Positions 19,270-28,881 of a stretch of DNA of 52,156 nucleotides are shown piece after piece. Source of the DNA: Chrysophaeum taylorii (taxonomy: Eukaryota > Sar > Pelagophyceae > Pelagomonadales > Pelagomonadaceae); contig JAQMWT010000128.1 in NCBI GenBank assembly GCA_029834535.1, positions 1 to 52,156 of the forward strand, given 5' to 3'. The notes under the pieces were generated by a model. It was not told the DNA's origin, did not search any database, and was given only the letters and a program-made list of their open reading frames with translations. Within the stretch, counting starts at the first letter, position 1; each line of letters starts with the position of its first letter. The translations under genes were made by a program, and so were the position numbers.

Positions 19270-20190
19270 CTATAAGTAGCTGTTGAGCAGCTGTGGGGAG
19301 CTGAGTGCCGTCTTGTCTGGCAGTTTCTGTGGATGGGGAGTTCCATGGACATGGTCGCGTAGCATCAGACGTCTTGGCATTGGGGTTGCCATAAAGTGAC
19401 TCGTAAGTTCAAAGTCAGGCGTCGGAGAATGCGTCGAAAGACCTGCGAAGTCACCAATTGAAATACGCCCTCGTAAGGCGTGCGCGACTAGGTGTAGGCG
19501 CGAGCGGCTTATGTTGGTGATCGGAAGGTCGTGAGACACATGGCGGCGCGGAGCGTCGGTGGAAATGACGAGTGTCTTGGTGTTAAAGGCGGTGACGCGG
19601 AGAGCATCGAGAAGCGGGTCATACTCCAAGAGCAAAATCGCGTGATGCGATTGTTCCGAAATCAGTGCCAAAAGGGGTGTTGTGCGCGGCTGACCTGTCT
19701 GCAAGGTAGTGCAGATGGGCGCGTGAGCTGAGATCCCGTGGTGGGGAGTATCCGGCCTGGAATGCCTGGGGTTCAGTGCGGGAAATCGCAAAGGGGGATC
19801 GCCGAAGGAGAGTGTGATTTCGCTTGGGTCATTGTACGTGAGTGCAGTAGGACCAAGGGCGATGGAAGGGTCAGTCATGCTGGGTGCATCCTCAATGGCG
19901 GAGATGCGGGGACCAGAGCAGCGAGTGCCGTAGTGACCAGGGTAGCCCATAGGCGCATAGTGCACTCTAAGGTGCGGGCATATGACTTGTGTCCTCGAAT
20001 GAGGAGTGACGTGTGACGTGCCGAGCGATATGACGCTGTTGGAGCCGGCAGCTGGCATGGAACATTCGTCGTACATTCCTGTTATGCGAAAATGCTGACA
20101 GAAGGGGTTCAGGTGGAGCGAGTCTGTGCAGTGCACGCGGGAATGTCGCCTGAGAGCGCAACATCGATTTTCTGGAGGCAGCGTAGGCAT
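19270..20190 (-). CDS. Hypothetical protein (306 aa) in the same minus-strand block
   Basis: Open for 306 codons. It has a Cys/His-containing start, then proline-rich sequence with a hydrophobic stretch around LLALISEQSHHAILLLEYD and regular strands after it (LRVTAFNTKTLVIS). No family was recognised. It ends 38 bases before the 398-codon frame and starts about 30 bases from the J-domain-like insert. It is probably a continuation of the frame 21047-21985 that was interrupted by that insert. Confidence 0.4.
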   Translation of the reverse strand: MPTLPPENRCCALRRHSRVHCTDSLHLNPFCQHFRITGMYDECSMPAAGSNSVISLGTSHVTPHSRTQVICPHLRVHYAPMGYPGHYGTRCSGPRISAIEDAPSMTDPSIALGPTALTYNDPSEITLSFGDPPLRFPALNPRHSRPDTPHHGISAHAPICTTLQTGQPRTTPLLALISEQSHHAILLLEYDPLLDALRVTAFNTKTLVISTDAPRRHVSHDLPITNISRSRLHLVAHALRGRISIGDFAGLSTHSPTPDFELTSHFMATPMPRRLMLRDHVHGTPHPQKLPDKTALSSPQLLNSYL

Positions 20191-20221
20191 GTGGCGTCCA
20201 GAAGAGAGCTATGCAAGCGGA

Positions 20222-21050
20222 CATAAAGGACCGAGGCTCACCGGCGGTGCGCGCTGCGCGTCCATCCCGACGTCCGCGACGGGCGAAAGCGGGCGGCGGC
20301 GAGCGCCGAGTTCGTCGAGCTCACCGCCGCGGCGAGGATCCTGCTGCGCGAGGCGTCGTCGTCGCTGTCGGAAGAGTGTACGAACGAAGAAACCCCGTCG
20401 GAATGGGTGCCGGCGGTGCGGCGCACGACGAGCACGGACGAGGTGTTGCGGTCGGCTCTCCGCAAGGTGCGGGACGGCCCACGACTCGAGGTCGCCGACG
20501 ACTTGTTTCCGGACCAATTCGAGATGGAGGAGCGCAATCTCGGGACCCGCGAGCCCCTCCTGAAACTCGTGCACGGCCAGAGCCGGATCGGCTCTGTCGA
20601 TGATACCCGCGGAGACGGCTTCCTCGCCTTATCGCTCTTCGACCGCGAGGTCGCAACGGCGACGCGGGTGCGACGCGGCGGCGTTGACGAGACGACTTTG
20701 CGGTGCGACGGGGTTTTCAAGGCCAAGCTCGTGAGTCCGGTAAAGCGCGGGGTCACGGTGTTTGGGTGGGGGGGTGCTCAAGACCCACTTCGCGCGTTAC
20801 GCGGCTGGCAGGACGACCCACCGCCTCCTCGAGAGCGTGAGCCCCGGGGTCACCTCGATGCTGTGGTATGTCGCGCGGCCCGGCCTTCCGCCTTAGGTTT
20901 TTCACCCCAGGTATCTCGTCGCAAAGTGCACGCGGGCCTGGTTTCCCTCCGCGGGCTTTTGGCTCCCGTTCTTCCACGACTCCCAGTCCGACCACTACGC
21001 CGAGCGCGAAGTCTGCTCGACATCGCGGCCGCGGCCGCGGCCGCAACTAA
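20222..21050 (+). pseudogene. GC-rich captured gene fragment with J-domain-like start
   Basis: The plus-strand frame from about 20233 reads HRRCALRVHPDVRDG followed by ASAEFVELTAAARILL. This matches the second half of a J domain: the H-P-D tripeptide, then a helix ending in A-x-x-I-L. The frame continues some 170 residues (DDLFPDQFEMEERNLG, LALSLFDREV) and then shifts near 20770 into a second conserved-looking segment (TSMLWYVARPGLPP, HPRYLVAKCTRAWFPS, SDHYAEREV) with one stop. GC content and codon use are much higher than in the flanks. It lies inside, and antiparallel to, the minus-strand ORF block. It is probably a host gene piece carried by an element; the second half might be a lipid-binding START-like fold, but that is a guess. 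Confidence 0.5.
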
Positions 21051-21985
21051 GCGGGATGCCATTCCAGGCTCGGCTGCCACACCACCTCTGTGCGCGTGCC
21101 CACACACCACACCAAAACCTTCAAGCACCCGCACCACCACCTCTTTACGCGTCCCTCTTTTTTTTGGTGGAGCGGCTTCAAGCGAGTCATTTCAGGGTTG
21201 CAGCCACGTAGCACCGTTAAACAAGTGTTGATCCCAACATTCGACTTCCAATAGTGCCATAGGGGTACGCAAAATTTATGATCCCTGGGTACGTAAACCA
21301 TGATCCCAAGAGCGACCCGGTCCAAATCGGTGTCAGTGACTGCGGCCATGATGGAGGCTTGCCAAAAGCTTTGTCGCGCTGAGATGTAAGGGTCGGCATC
21401 CGAAAGGAATGCGTCCTCTGACTGAGAGTTAAAAAGCGGGTGATCACGTGCTGCGACTGATGCTAGTGCGATGACATCCATCGAATCGTAACATGGTAAT
21501 CGCAGATTGGCCCATGCAGCCTGCTGAGCAGCGTCATCCAGTGCGTCCGGCCGGGAAGGTGGATGATGGGTGCAGCCGTGAGTGCCGGTGAGCGGCAGTG
21601 CGTGCCTGTCTTCGGAGAGAGAAGGCAGCGAGGTCGAACCAGCTTTGAAGTGATCGGGTGCGGCTGATCGAGAGATATCGAACAAGGCGGGAGTGGCTGG
21701 CGAATCTGAGCTGATTCCTGCAGGTGCGGTGAGTTCCTGCGAATATGGTGACCGTGGGATCATTGACAGCGTGTCTTGTCCTCGTGGATGCGGCATAGCT
21801 GGGGCATTGGTGATGGCGCTTGGATCAGGTGGCTGATCGGGAATGGTCGGGGAGACTATCTTCGAGATAAGTGAAGTTTGACTTGCTTCTTCGCTGTACG
21901 CATCAGACCAGGGGGCGGAATCCGAGAGGATGTCGTCAGTAGCCTGCAGCTCTGTTGCTTGGGGCATTGAAGACGTTGGGGCCAT
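21047..21985 (-). CDS. Hypothetical protein, upstream part of minus-strand block
   Basis: Open for 312 codons on the minus strand. It is Ser/Pro/Asp-rich and then more structured (AWANLRLPCYDSMDVIALAS, FWQASIMAAV, VALGIMVYVPRD, FCVPLWHYW). The last 30 or so residues (below about 21150) enter the GC-rich insert and look foreign. Upstream, toward 22171, the minus strand continues with an ASSLFGHNGPGSS segment that is repeated beyond the Ty3 insertion at 33220, showing that the block extends to 35260. No known domain. Confidence 0.4.
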   Translation of the reverse strand: MAPTSSMPQATELQATDDILSDSAPWSDAYSEEASQTSLISKIVSPTIPDQPPDPSAITNAPAMPHPRGQDTLSMIPRSPYSQELTAPAGISSDSPATPALFDISRSAAPDHFKAGSTSLPSLSEDRHALPLTGTHGCTHHPPSRPDALDDAAQQAAWANLRLPCYDSMDVIALASVAARDHPLFNSQSEDAFLSDADPYISARQSFWQASIMAAVTDTDLDRVALGIMVYVPRDHKFCVPLWHYWKSNVGINTCLTVLRGCNPEMTRLKPLHQKKEGRVKRWWCGCLKVLVWCVGTRTEVVWQPSLEWHPA

Positions 21986-22171
21986 GGATCCTTGAGTGTG
22001 GTTGCCATAGTCGATGTAGGCGCAATACTCGGGGACATCTCGAAGTGTCTTGTTCGTTGACTTGTCGACCGTGGGAGCGAGGTGGCTTGGCGTTCCGTCG
22101 GCAAGGCTGCTTCCTGGGCCGTTGTGGCCGAAGAGAGAAGAAGCCCTTTTGCATGTCTAGGCAGCATGATG

Positions 22172-22176
22172 GTGAT
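22172..22176. repeat. Target site duplication GTGAT, left
   Basis: GTGAT lies directly before the first base of the 5' LTR and again directly after the 3' LTR at 33114-33118. A perfect 5-bp duplication is typical of Ty3 integration and proves the two LTRs bound a single insertion. Confidence 0.92.
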
Positions 22177-22513
22177 TGTGGCGGAAACTCCCGCCTCCTA
22201 AGGCTTACCCCTCCTTTACCCCCCCCCCTTATCAGGGGCACTCTACTCCGTTCTGATGATGTCAGTTGTCTCTATGACATAATCGTCCTTTTCCGTGACA
22301 TGTGTCACCCTGATTTCTGTGATTCGAGAGTATCTTAATCATAAAGCAACAGTCGACCCTCAAGTTTTGAGGACCAGGCACGGAAGTTGTTTGTGGTTGT
22401 GTGGCGAGTGAACGGCCTTCCTCGTCCAGTGACTCGATCAAGGTCACGGACGCGAGCGGCGAACCTAGATTTGAAGGTGAGCCAGGTAGGGACAATTTCC
22501 CTGTTACGCCACA
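22177..22513 (+). repeat. 5' LTR of Ty3 copy 2
   Basis: Begins TGTGGCGGAAACTCCC and ends CTGTTACGCCACA, with TG...CA termini. The promoter should lie in it, but no convincing TATA box stands out; CATAAAGC near 22340 is a weak AT-rich candidate. Confidence 0.93.
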
Positions 22514-22955
22514 GGTGGTGGAGGAATACGAGAATCGAGCGACCATATCGGTCGCAGCGGACGAGTGCATCTTGCATTCTCTACACGGTCCGGACAAGCC
22601 GTGCGCGCCCTGATCAAGCGCGCCGACGAATAGTTCGAGAGGGACCATCGCCGCGGGAAAGATCCCCGGCCGGATACGTTGGTCGTCGGAGGTGACGACG
22701 CGCGGATCGGTTCGAGCCGACGCGCAACCCGGGTACCGCTGCCGCAGGCGAGCGGAGTGAGATCGCAACTCACTGAGGCATTGATTGCCGGGCAGAGACG
22801 GACTCTGCCGCCCACCGGAACTGATAGATCAGTCGGTGGAAGACGCACGCAGCGACGATATTACGCGTGACGTGGACGAGTAGAAGTCCCAGAGTCGTAG
22901 GAACACGAGAACGACGACGACTCAGCCATTTTGGACCCGTTCAGACTCTAGCCGA
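22514..22955 (+). promoter_or_regulatory. Untranslated leader with candidate primer-binding site
   Basis: Two bases after the LTR comes TGGTGGAGGAATACGAGA, which starts with the TGG expected for pairing with a tRNA CCA end. I could not match it to a particular tRNA. The rest (about 420 bases) is GC-rich with no long frame of its own and leads to the first Gag ATG at 22956; it should hold packaging signals. Confidence 0.45.
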
Positions 22956-23756
22956 TTGGAGCGAGCCGGAGCCGACATGGAGGACGATGATGCTGCTGAC
23001 GAGCAGATACGAGAACCCGAACCTTCAAGTCGTCCCGAGGGGACGAACGAGCGGAACGATGATGATGAAGACGATTTTGATGATATTGATAATGATGATG
23101 ATGAATATGCTAACGATGACGATGACAATGAAGAAGAGCTGAACTACAACGGCGACGAACCGTTGGAAGCGCCGCAGGAGAGGCAACCGACAGCTCAGTC
23201 AACACGTGCACGAAACACAGAAGCACCGATCATGAACGAGATTTACGAGGCTCATCTACGCGAGTTACGCCGAGAAAACGAACGCGCGCAAGAGAGCATT
23301 CTACAGCAGATAGCAGAAGAAAACAAGCGGCGTGAACGGCTACGCCAGAAGGAGTTAGACGAGATGCGAGAGCAACTGCGGAAAGCAAACGCTCTGACGG
23401 AGGAACTCCACGAACAAGTACGGCTACTGACCCGGGAGAGGGACGAATTACGTACGCCGAGTCGCTCGAGGCGAGCGAGCAGCCCGGGGTCCCGACCCGA
23501 GGAAGAGCCGCCGCCTACGCGAACACGCGCGAAAGTTAGGAAACCGCGCTACGACGACGATGATTACGAGACTAAGGAGGAGACGCGTGACGATGGGAAG
23601 GTCAACGACCAGAAGTTCCTCATGGACTTCACTGACCGGTTCGCCAGCGCGGTAGCTAAGCATGATCGCAGTAAGGATCGGCGATCAACCTCCGGATTGA
23701 AGACTGAAACGTTCAAATGGGTCTTGGTGGTCGCGACCAGGACCAGTTCGATTTAG
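22956..23756 (+). CDS. Gag N-terminal region, acidic and coiled-coil (copy 2)
   Basis: An ATG frame of 266 codons. Residues 1-75 are strongly acidic (runs of D and E, with N). Residues 90-165 form a charged helix with heptads (LREL, IAEENKRRERLRQKELDEM in part) likely to be a coiled coil. A Ser/Arg/Pro linker and a short DQKFLMDFTDRFASAV helix follow. The frame ends at 23756, while the capsid continues from 23717 in the -1 frame. Copy 1 changes frame at a different place, so this is probably a mutation rather than a programmed shift. Confidence 0.65.
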   Translation: MERAGADMEDDDAADEQIREPEPSSRPEGTNERNDDDEDDFDDIDNDDDEYANDDDDNEEELNYNGDEPLEAPQERQPTAQSTRARNTEAPIMNEIYEAHLRELRRENERAQESILQQIAEENKRRERLRQKELDEMREQLRKANALTEELHEQVRLLTRERDELRTPSRSRRASSPGSRPEEEPPPTRTRAKVRKPRYDDDDYETKEETRDDGKVNDQKFLMDFTDRFASAVAKHDRSKDRRSTSGLKTETFKWVLVVATRTSSI

Positions 23757-24604
23757 ATGCAGATGCCGTGATGAGCACGTTGGCCGACGACCATTACAGC
23801 ATGGAAAAGCTGCGGTATTTACTGCCGGTCAGCTTACGCGACACGGTCGCACCGATTTTCCGAGAGCACTTGAAGAAATACAAAGAAGAGTGCAAGGACC
23901 TCGACCATCCGGCGTCTTTTTATTTACGTCGGGACGTCGACGATGACGAGTACGGTTCAGTGGTACGAAGACGACGACGACTTAACAGAGAGTACTGCAT
24001 CAAGATTTTGAACTACTTCCGATCGAGTTGCCCTTTGCCTATGACGACAGAGGAGCTACTACGAAAACTTCAGAGTACGACCCAGGCGTCCGTTCCGAAA
24101 AGACCTGGGGAACGCCATGTGCACACTTATTGCACCAAATTCCAGAGCGAGGCGATGGCCTACTGCTCTGTGGCAAATCGAGACCTCAATGATGTTGAGA
24201 TCATTTCTTATTTGATACGTGGACTGGAGTCCAGCGACTTACGATCCCGCGTGCGGACCATGCGCAGCGGGCACCCGACTACGTACGATACGTTTTCGTC
24301 GACGTTGTCACTGATTACGCGGCTCGAGAACGATTACGCGACCGCGTTGGAAGAGCAGAACGACCGCAACTCGAAGAACCCGTCGAACGGGAAATCGCAG
24401 AAACCGCCGCATGGACGCGGAGGCCGAGCACTAGCCTCGGGACTGAAAGATAAGAAGACGAAATATGAATCGACACGATTAGAAGAGAATCCGAAAAAGT
24501 GGTACGAGCTCACATGCGAGAATTGTGGATTTTTTCTCTCGACCCACAACAAGGATGAACATGGGAGCCGCGTTATTTGCAACCGCGAGCCCGATGAGTA
24601 TTAA
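23717..24604 (+). CDS. Gag capsid and zinc-binding motif (copy 2)
   Basis: A 295-residue frame. The helical capsid has YLLPVSLRDTVAPIF, a TYCTKFQSEAMAYCS segment, VEIISYLIRGL, and RTMRSGHPTTY at the end of the domain. Near residue 266 is C-x2-C-x6-H-x4-H-x5-C, the same non-classical cluster as in copy 1. The TAA at 24602-24604 replaces a Tyr codon present in copy 1, cutting the protein within that cluster's tail. The capsid assignment rests on position and helical content. Confidence 0.7.
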   Translation: MGLGGRDQDQFDLDADAVMSTLADDHYSMEKLRYLLPVSLRDTVAPIFREHLKKYKEECKDLDHPASFYLRRDVDDDEYGSVVRRRRRLNREYCIKILNYFRSSCPLPMTTEELLRKLQSTTQASVPKRPGERHVHTYCTKFQSEAMAYCSVANRDLNDVEIISYLIRGLESSDLRSRVRTMRSGHPTTYDTFSSTLSLITRLENDYATALEEQNDRNSKNPSNGKSQKPPHGRGGRALASGLKDKKTKYESTRLEENPKKWYELTCENCGFFLSTHNKDEHGSRVICNREPDEY

Positions 24605-25692
24605 GCTGCGATGTGCAAATACATCGAAAACGACAAGAAACCTCCATCTGAGGCAGATGGGAGAGTGAGAGTCGACAGAAGAAGGATACCCAGTCGCGCG
24701 ATGATGGCAGTTCGAATGCCACTCTCGGTTCGAGCGCCGCTCATGATATTCAGAGCAGGCTCAACGACATAGGCACGCAGCTGACCACGGTCATGGATTC
24801 AGTGAAGCACTTGAAAGATGGACACGGCCGATCGTCTTCGACACGACCGGGCCGTCGAGACTGCCGGAGCCCCCGACGCCGCGACAAGAGCCGCAGTCAC
24901 AGTTCACGTTCGCGCCGACGGAAAGAAAGCCGGAGCCCTAGCAGACATTCGCGCCGACGCCGGCGACGAAGATCTCGCGACCGCGATTCGGACGGTGGAC
25001 GTTGCCGAGAAGATTCGGGACATTCGTCTGCCACGTTCGCGTTTACGACCCCTTGCGGTCAACAGTTACCATTAGCAGTGAGGATGTACCCGGACACGGA
25101 CACTCGCTCCGACGACGCAGCCGACGCTTTTGCCGCGGCCGCATTCGAAGATCGTGCTCGCCCGCCGCCGGACGAGCCACCCAACGAAGTGCTAACCGAT
25201 CGTCGGTCTTTGGCACGGATTTACGAGGAGATGTCGGGCGATGAACCCGGCGAATCGAGCGAGGAACTCGAAGCTCCACGATACTGGGAAGGCGATTCGG
25301 ACTCGGAAGACGACGAAGCCGCACCTTGTGAACCAGTGTCCTCGATTACGTTATTTGACGAGTCGTCCAAGGACGACCCACCGTTGGTTTTTGACGAGGA
25401 AGCCCTCGACGCTACCGGCCTATCTTTGGATCCCCCCGAGATGACCTTTGGCGACCGGACTGGCAGTGAGCCAGACATGAATTTCTGCAGCGATAGCACG
25501 GATGATCATTCGACAGATGAGACGATGACCATTGCGAGTGATGCAGACGACGATCTTACGATAGAGTTGACGTCGGGGACGACGCCATCTTTTCCTGCGG
25601 ACCCCCCCGAAGCGGTTTCGGTAACGACGGATCGAGCCACGGATACGCCGCCGGAAGAAAAGGACACGAAATCGCATAATGCGCCGGACTAG
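24605..25692 (+). CDS. Gag tail: Arg/Ser-rich region and acidic C terminus (copy 2)
   Basis: After the Gag stop the frame shifts once, and from 24793 an open frame of 299 codons runs to 25692. It begins with an RS domain (alternating SRS, RRR and SPSRHSRRR stretches) and then a long acidic, Pro/Ser/Asp-rich tail with SGHSSATFAF, EAPRYWEGDSDSEDDE and ELTSGTTPSFP, all matched in copy 1. Such an RS-rich tail is rare in Gag and suggests RNA or SR-protein binding. 25693-26046 has no open frame of note. Confidence 0.6.
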
Positions 25693-26046
25693 AAGCTACG
25701 TGCACGGTCCGAAGACGAAAGGAACGATTCTCCAATTGAGCAATGCCCGGAGTTGTCACCGCCAGAAGAAGAGAGCAGTGACAGCGCTGCTGGAGTCGAG
25801 CCGAACCCAACCGAAGAAGATGGATTTAAGAAGGAGATTAGCAAAGTTCTCGATTGAAACGAAGATGAGCCGACGTGGAACCTGCAGGATTGGTGGACGA
25901 GAACTCGGAACTTCTTGCTAAAGAAGCCGCCAGAACGACCGCTCAGCTACGGAATCGAAGCCGCAGCTGGCACGGAACCGATCGGCACCGACTGTGACGA
26001 TCAACAGAGGACGAATTAATCTACGGATACATTCTGAAAAGACGAA

Positions 26047-27216
26047 ATGAACGAGTTGTGTGTGAGGTCCTTTGCTTCCGAGAACGCCGAAGACCGGGAT
26101 CCCCTACCAGCATTGATTCCCTCCGAGATTGTCATGGAGGAAGAGCGGAAGCCACCAGATAAAGAGGCTGCCGCGAGCGCTGCGTCGATGACGCCGACGA
26201 CAGATGATACGAGAGCTCAAGCCGCGGTGTCGATGCCCAACCCCGGCGACGAGCGAGTTAGAGCCCAATGTTCTCACACTTCGTTAACGCCGCGAGATGG
26301 CAAGACTATCGAAGAAGATTTGGTTACCCTCAGTTGTTTGGATACGGGTACTCTGACGTTTATGGCCTGTCACATCTACAGGGATGGTGACGGACCGAAA
26401 TTCTCGACGACCATTGGTGTTGATGTAATGGCAGATGTTTCTTATATTTGCCTCGAAATGGTCAGAAAGCTGGCCAAAGATAAGCTGATTTTCGATGAAG
26501 GCGAGCTTCCGATTAAGCGCAAGCTGTACGGCGGGGTAGAATACGACGACGACCTATCGTTGGATCGCGATCCGGGTTGCCCTCGCCGACGACATCGCTG
26601 CCCCCATTGTCGCTGTTGTGGCCGACACCAATTATCTTTTCCTGTTGGGAGGGCGCGATATCCGAGTTTTAGGAGCCGTTGTGGACTACCCCCACGATCG
26701 GATCTGTTTTTATCGGGAACCCAGGTCGTCTACGGGCGCAAGAAGATTAAAGTCAAGGGTGAACGAGTCGATGCACCCATTGTAACCTTTCGATCTGTTT
26801 ACGATCGAGATCCGATAACCGTACCGATTTACAATCACCAGCACGACGCCTATCGGCAGAGTCTCGACCTGGTCAAGACTCGAGTTTACGCTCGTCTGAG
26901 CACGATTAAAGATCTCCGCAGCCCGCCGCCGGAACGAGCGGTAGCCTTGACGACGCGGGGACATTCTACGACCAAACTCTCCCCAGCTCCGGGAGAAGCC
27001 GCGCAGGAAGCGGTTGCTTACGCTGCGCGCACGCTACAAATCGAGCCCGGTAGGACTTACAATTTACCGGTTATTTTGTCGAAGCCTATGGAAAAAGGAC
27101 AGGTCTTCGTCGCTACGTTTGCTGAAAACGAGCAGCTGGGAATTGTCGAAGGGATGTGTTCTTCTTGCGAAGAGCACGACAAGTCATCTGCTCGCGTGGC
27201 TGTTACTTCCCCGTAA
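26047..27216 (+). pseudogene. Protease region (copy 2), frameshifted
   Basis: Shared with copy 1: CSHTSLTPRDG, TIEEDLVTLSCLD, GPKFSTTIGVD, ADVSYICLEMVRKLAKD (the latter in the place of the D-T-G-A-D-V-S strand of retropepsins). The second half (IALADDIAAPIVAVV, LFLLGGRDIRVLGAVVDYP) is present but in another frame between about 26555 and 26705; two compensating indels explain why a single frame still runs through. A TAA at 27214 then separates it from the methyltransferase part. The Asp protease assignment is inferred from the two signature strands. Confidence 0.6.
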
Positions 27217-27219
27217 GAA

Positions 27220-28881
27220 TTGCCAACGGTCGTCACTCAAGGCGAGGTTCTCGCAGTTGCTGATATCGTTCGGTACGAAGATGAGTTGAACGTTTCTACG
27301 ATCAACGAGCTTACGAAAGAATGTGAAGAAGGGTACGACAAGGGTAACCTTTCCTTCACCGTTTCCATCGCTAGTCACTTGACGCGCTGCGATGAATCTC
27401 CCCCGCCGATGTTGCTGTGCACGGCGCAGAAGGACGCTCCAGCCGCTGTTACGGACGAGTCCTCCCCCAAACGACCCAAGCGAGACGACGATTTCGTTCG
27501 ACGGTCTGAAGAAGATGAGAAGAAATGCCGCGAGATCACCGAAGCGGAGATCCGCCGCCGATACGAAAAGGTTCAATGGCTTCCGATCACTTATCGCAAG
27601 GTGGTGATGCTGTTCAGTGGAGCCGGGGGCAGCACTTTAGGTCTCCAACGAGCCAACGAAATGTGTGGAACGTTGTTTCGAGTCGTGTTAGCACTCGATT
27701 CGTCGGACACCGCCAACAAGATCCACCGCAAGAATTTTCCGAACATTCCTGTGGTGCAGCACACGCTTTGTGGTCGCTATATTACAACCTTGCGGTCGAT
27801 CGAATCTTATTTAGCTCACGCGGAATGGTCGTCGTCGATGTGCATCGCGTCGCCACCCTGCGTGCACTCCGCTCTGTGCAACTTGACTTCCCGAGATGCT
27901 GGGAAGGGTGTCACCGCCACCCACTGGACGATGAAATTATGCAAGATGGCTGGTTTCTTCACGTGGTTGATAGAGCAGGGTGCCTCGATTATTTCTTATG
28001 TTGCGCGGTTGCACCCTTATGTGTACGTCGTCAATTCTTACGACATAACGCCCAGTTTGATGAGCTGTCGCGTGCGGTTGTTGGTTTCCAGCCACCCGCT
28101 CCATTTGCGCGCAGTTCCCAAGACTTGCAAGAATATGCAACAAGAGTTCGCCGCTGCGCTTGGCTACGCAGACGAACGGCATTTACTTCAGATGAACAAT
28201 TTAGGATCATCACGAGCCGCGACAGACGCAGCTTATACCGTTGCGCGTGTCCCGCTTCGCGTAGGACCGCACCGTTCCGATTACAGATCTCTGAATCTGA
28301 AAATGACTTCGGAGTTGCTGACGACGCCCCTTGACTTTGATCGGGCCGGCTTCTCCAGGACGACCTCGTTGAAACACTTGGCGTCCGTCGTGCCACCAGA
28401 CACGATGGCTTTATTAGTACTCGATCTGCACAACTCTGTGACCAAGGATTTTCACTTGAGCGGCGAGGCTTTGCCGTCCGCGTTGAGTCCTGCAGACCGA
28501 CCGTTTGATTATTATTTGCAAATCGATGAAACCACCCTTCGTCACGTACAAGTTCCGCTGTTAAACACGCGCACACGTGTCGTAAGATGGGTGTCGACTG
28601 ATGATCTCCAAGATCGCACCATTTGGAAACCTCCAGAAGTGCCTTTGCTTCCGCCTGCAACAGATGAGGCGGGGACGTCTCATGCTTCCTCTGCTGCCCC
28701 GCCCCGCCAACCAAATTTGGACGTTCCGCCAGATCCTGAGCGAGATCGGGAACCGAAGATTAAGAGCGAGCCGAGCGTTCGTGTCAAAGGCGAGAAGATC
28801 AACAAAAGCCACCCGGAAGTGAGACAAAAATATGAGAACAAAGTTCGATGTGCCATGGAAAGATGCGCCGCGCGATGCTGA
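27220..28881 (+). CDS. Cytosine-5 DNA methyltransferase domain (copy 2)
   Basis: A 553-residue open frame. FSGAGG lies at residues 132-137 (SAM binding, motif I). LALDSS...K-N-F-P matches motif II. SPPC has the catalytic Cys at residue 214 (codon 27859-27861, motif IV). E-Q-G stands where family members have E-N-V. S-C-R-V-R-L-L-V is motif VIII-like, and a motif X-like ASVVPPDTMALL lies near residues 388-400. It is collinear with copy 1, with high identity through the catalytic core. No BAH, CXXC, PWWP or helicase domain accompanies it. Predicted to methylate DNA cytosine, perhaps the element's own cDNA (inference). It is preceded by about 125 residues of conserved linker and followed by a Pro-rich tail. 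Confidence 0.9.
   Translation: MPTVVTQGEVLAVADIVRYEDELNVSTINELTKECEEGYDKGNLSFTVSIASHLTRCDESPPPMLLCTAQKDAPAAVTDESSPKRPKRDDDFVRRSEEDEKKCREITEAEIRRRYEKVQWLPITYRKVVMLFSGAGGSTLGLQRANEMCGTLFRVVLALDSSDTANKIHRKNFPNIPVVQHTLCGRYITTLRSIESYLAHAEWSSSMCIASPPCVHSALCNLTSRDAGKGVTATHWTMKLCKMAGFFTWLIEQGASIISYVARLHPYVYVVNSYDITPSLMSCRVRLLVSSHPLHLRAVPKTCKNMQQEFAAALGYADERHLLQMNNLGSSRAATDAAYTVARVPLRVGPHRSDYRSLNLKMTSELLTTPLDFDRAGFSRTTSLKHLASVVPPDTMALLVLDLHNSVTKDFHLSGEALPSALSPADRPFDYYLQIDETTLRHVQVPLLNTRTRVVRWVSTDDLQDRTIWKPPEVPLLPPATDEAGTSHASSAAPPRQPNLDVPPDPERDREPKIKSEPSVRVKGEKINKSHPEVRQKYENKVRCAMERCAARC

Noticed and set aside
23717..23756. Programmed -1 frameshift between the two Gag frames
   Set aside because: The overlap has an A-A-A-T-G-G-G context, but copy 1 changes frame at a different point and in the other direction, so separate indels explain it better.
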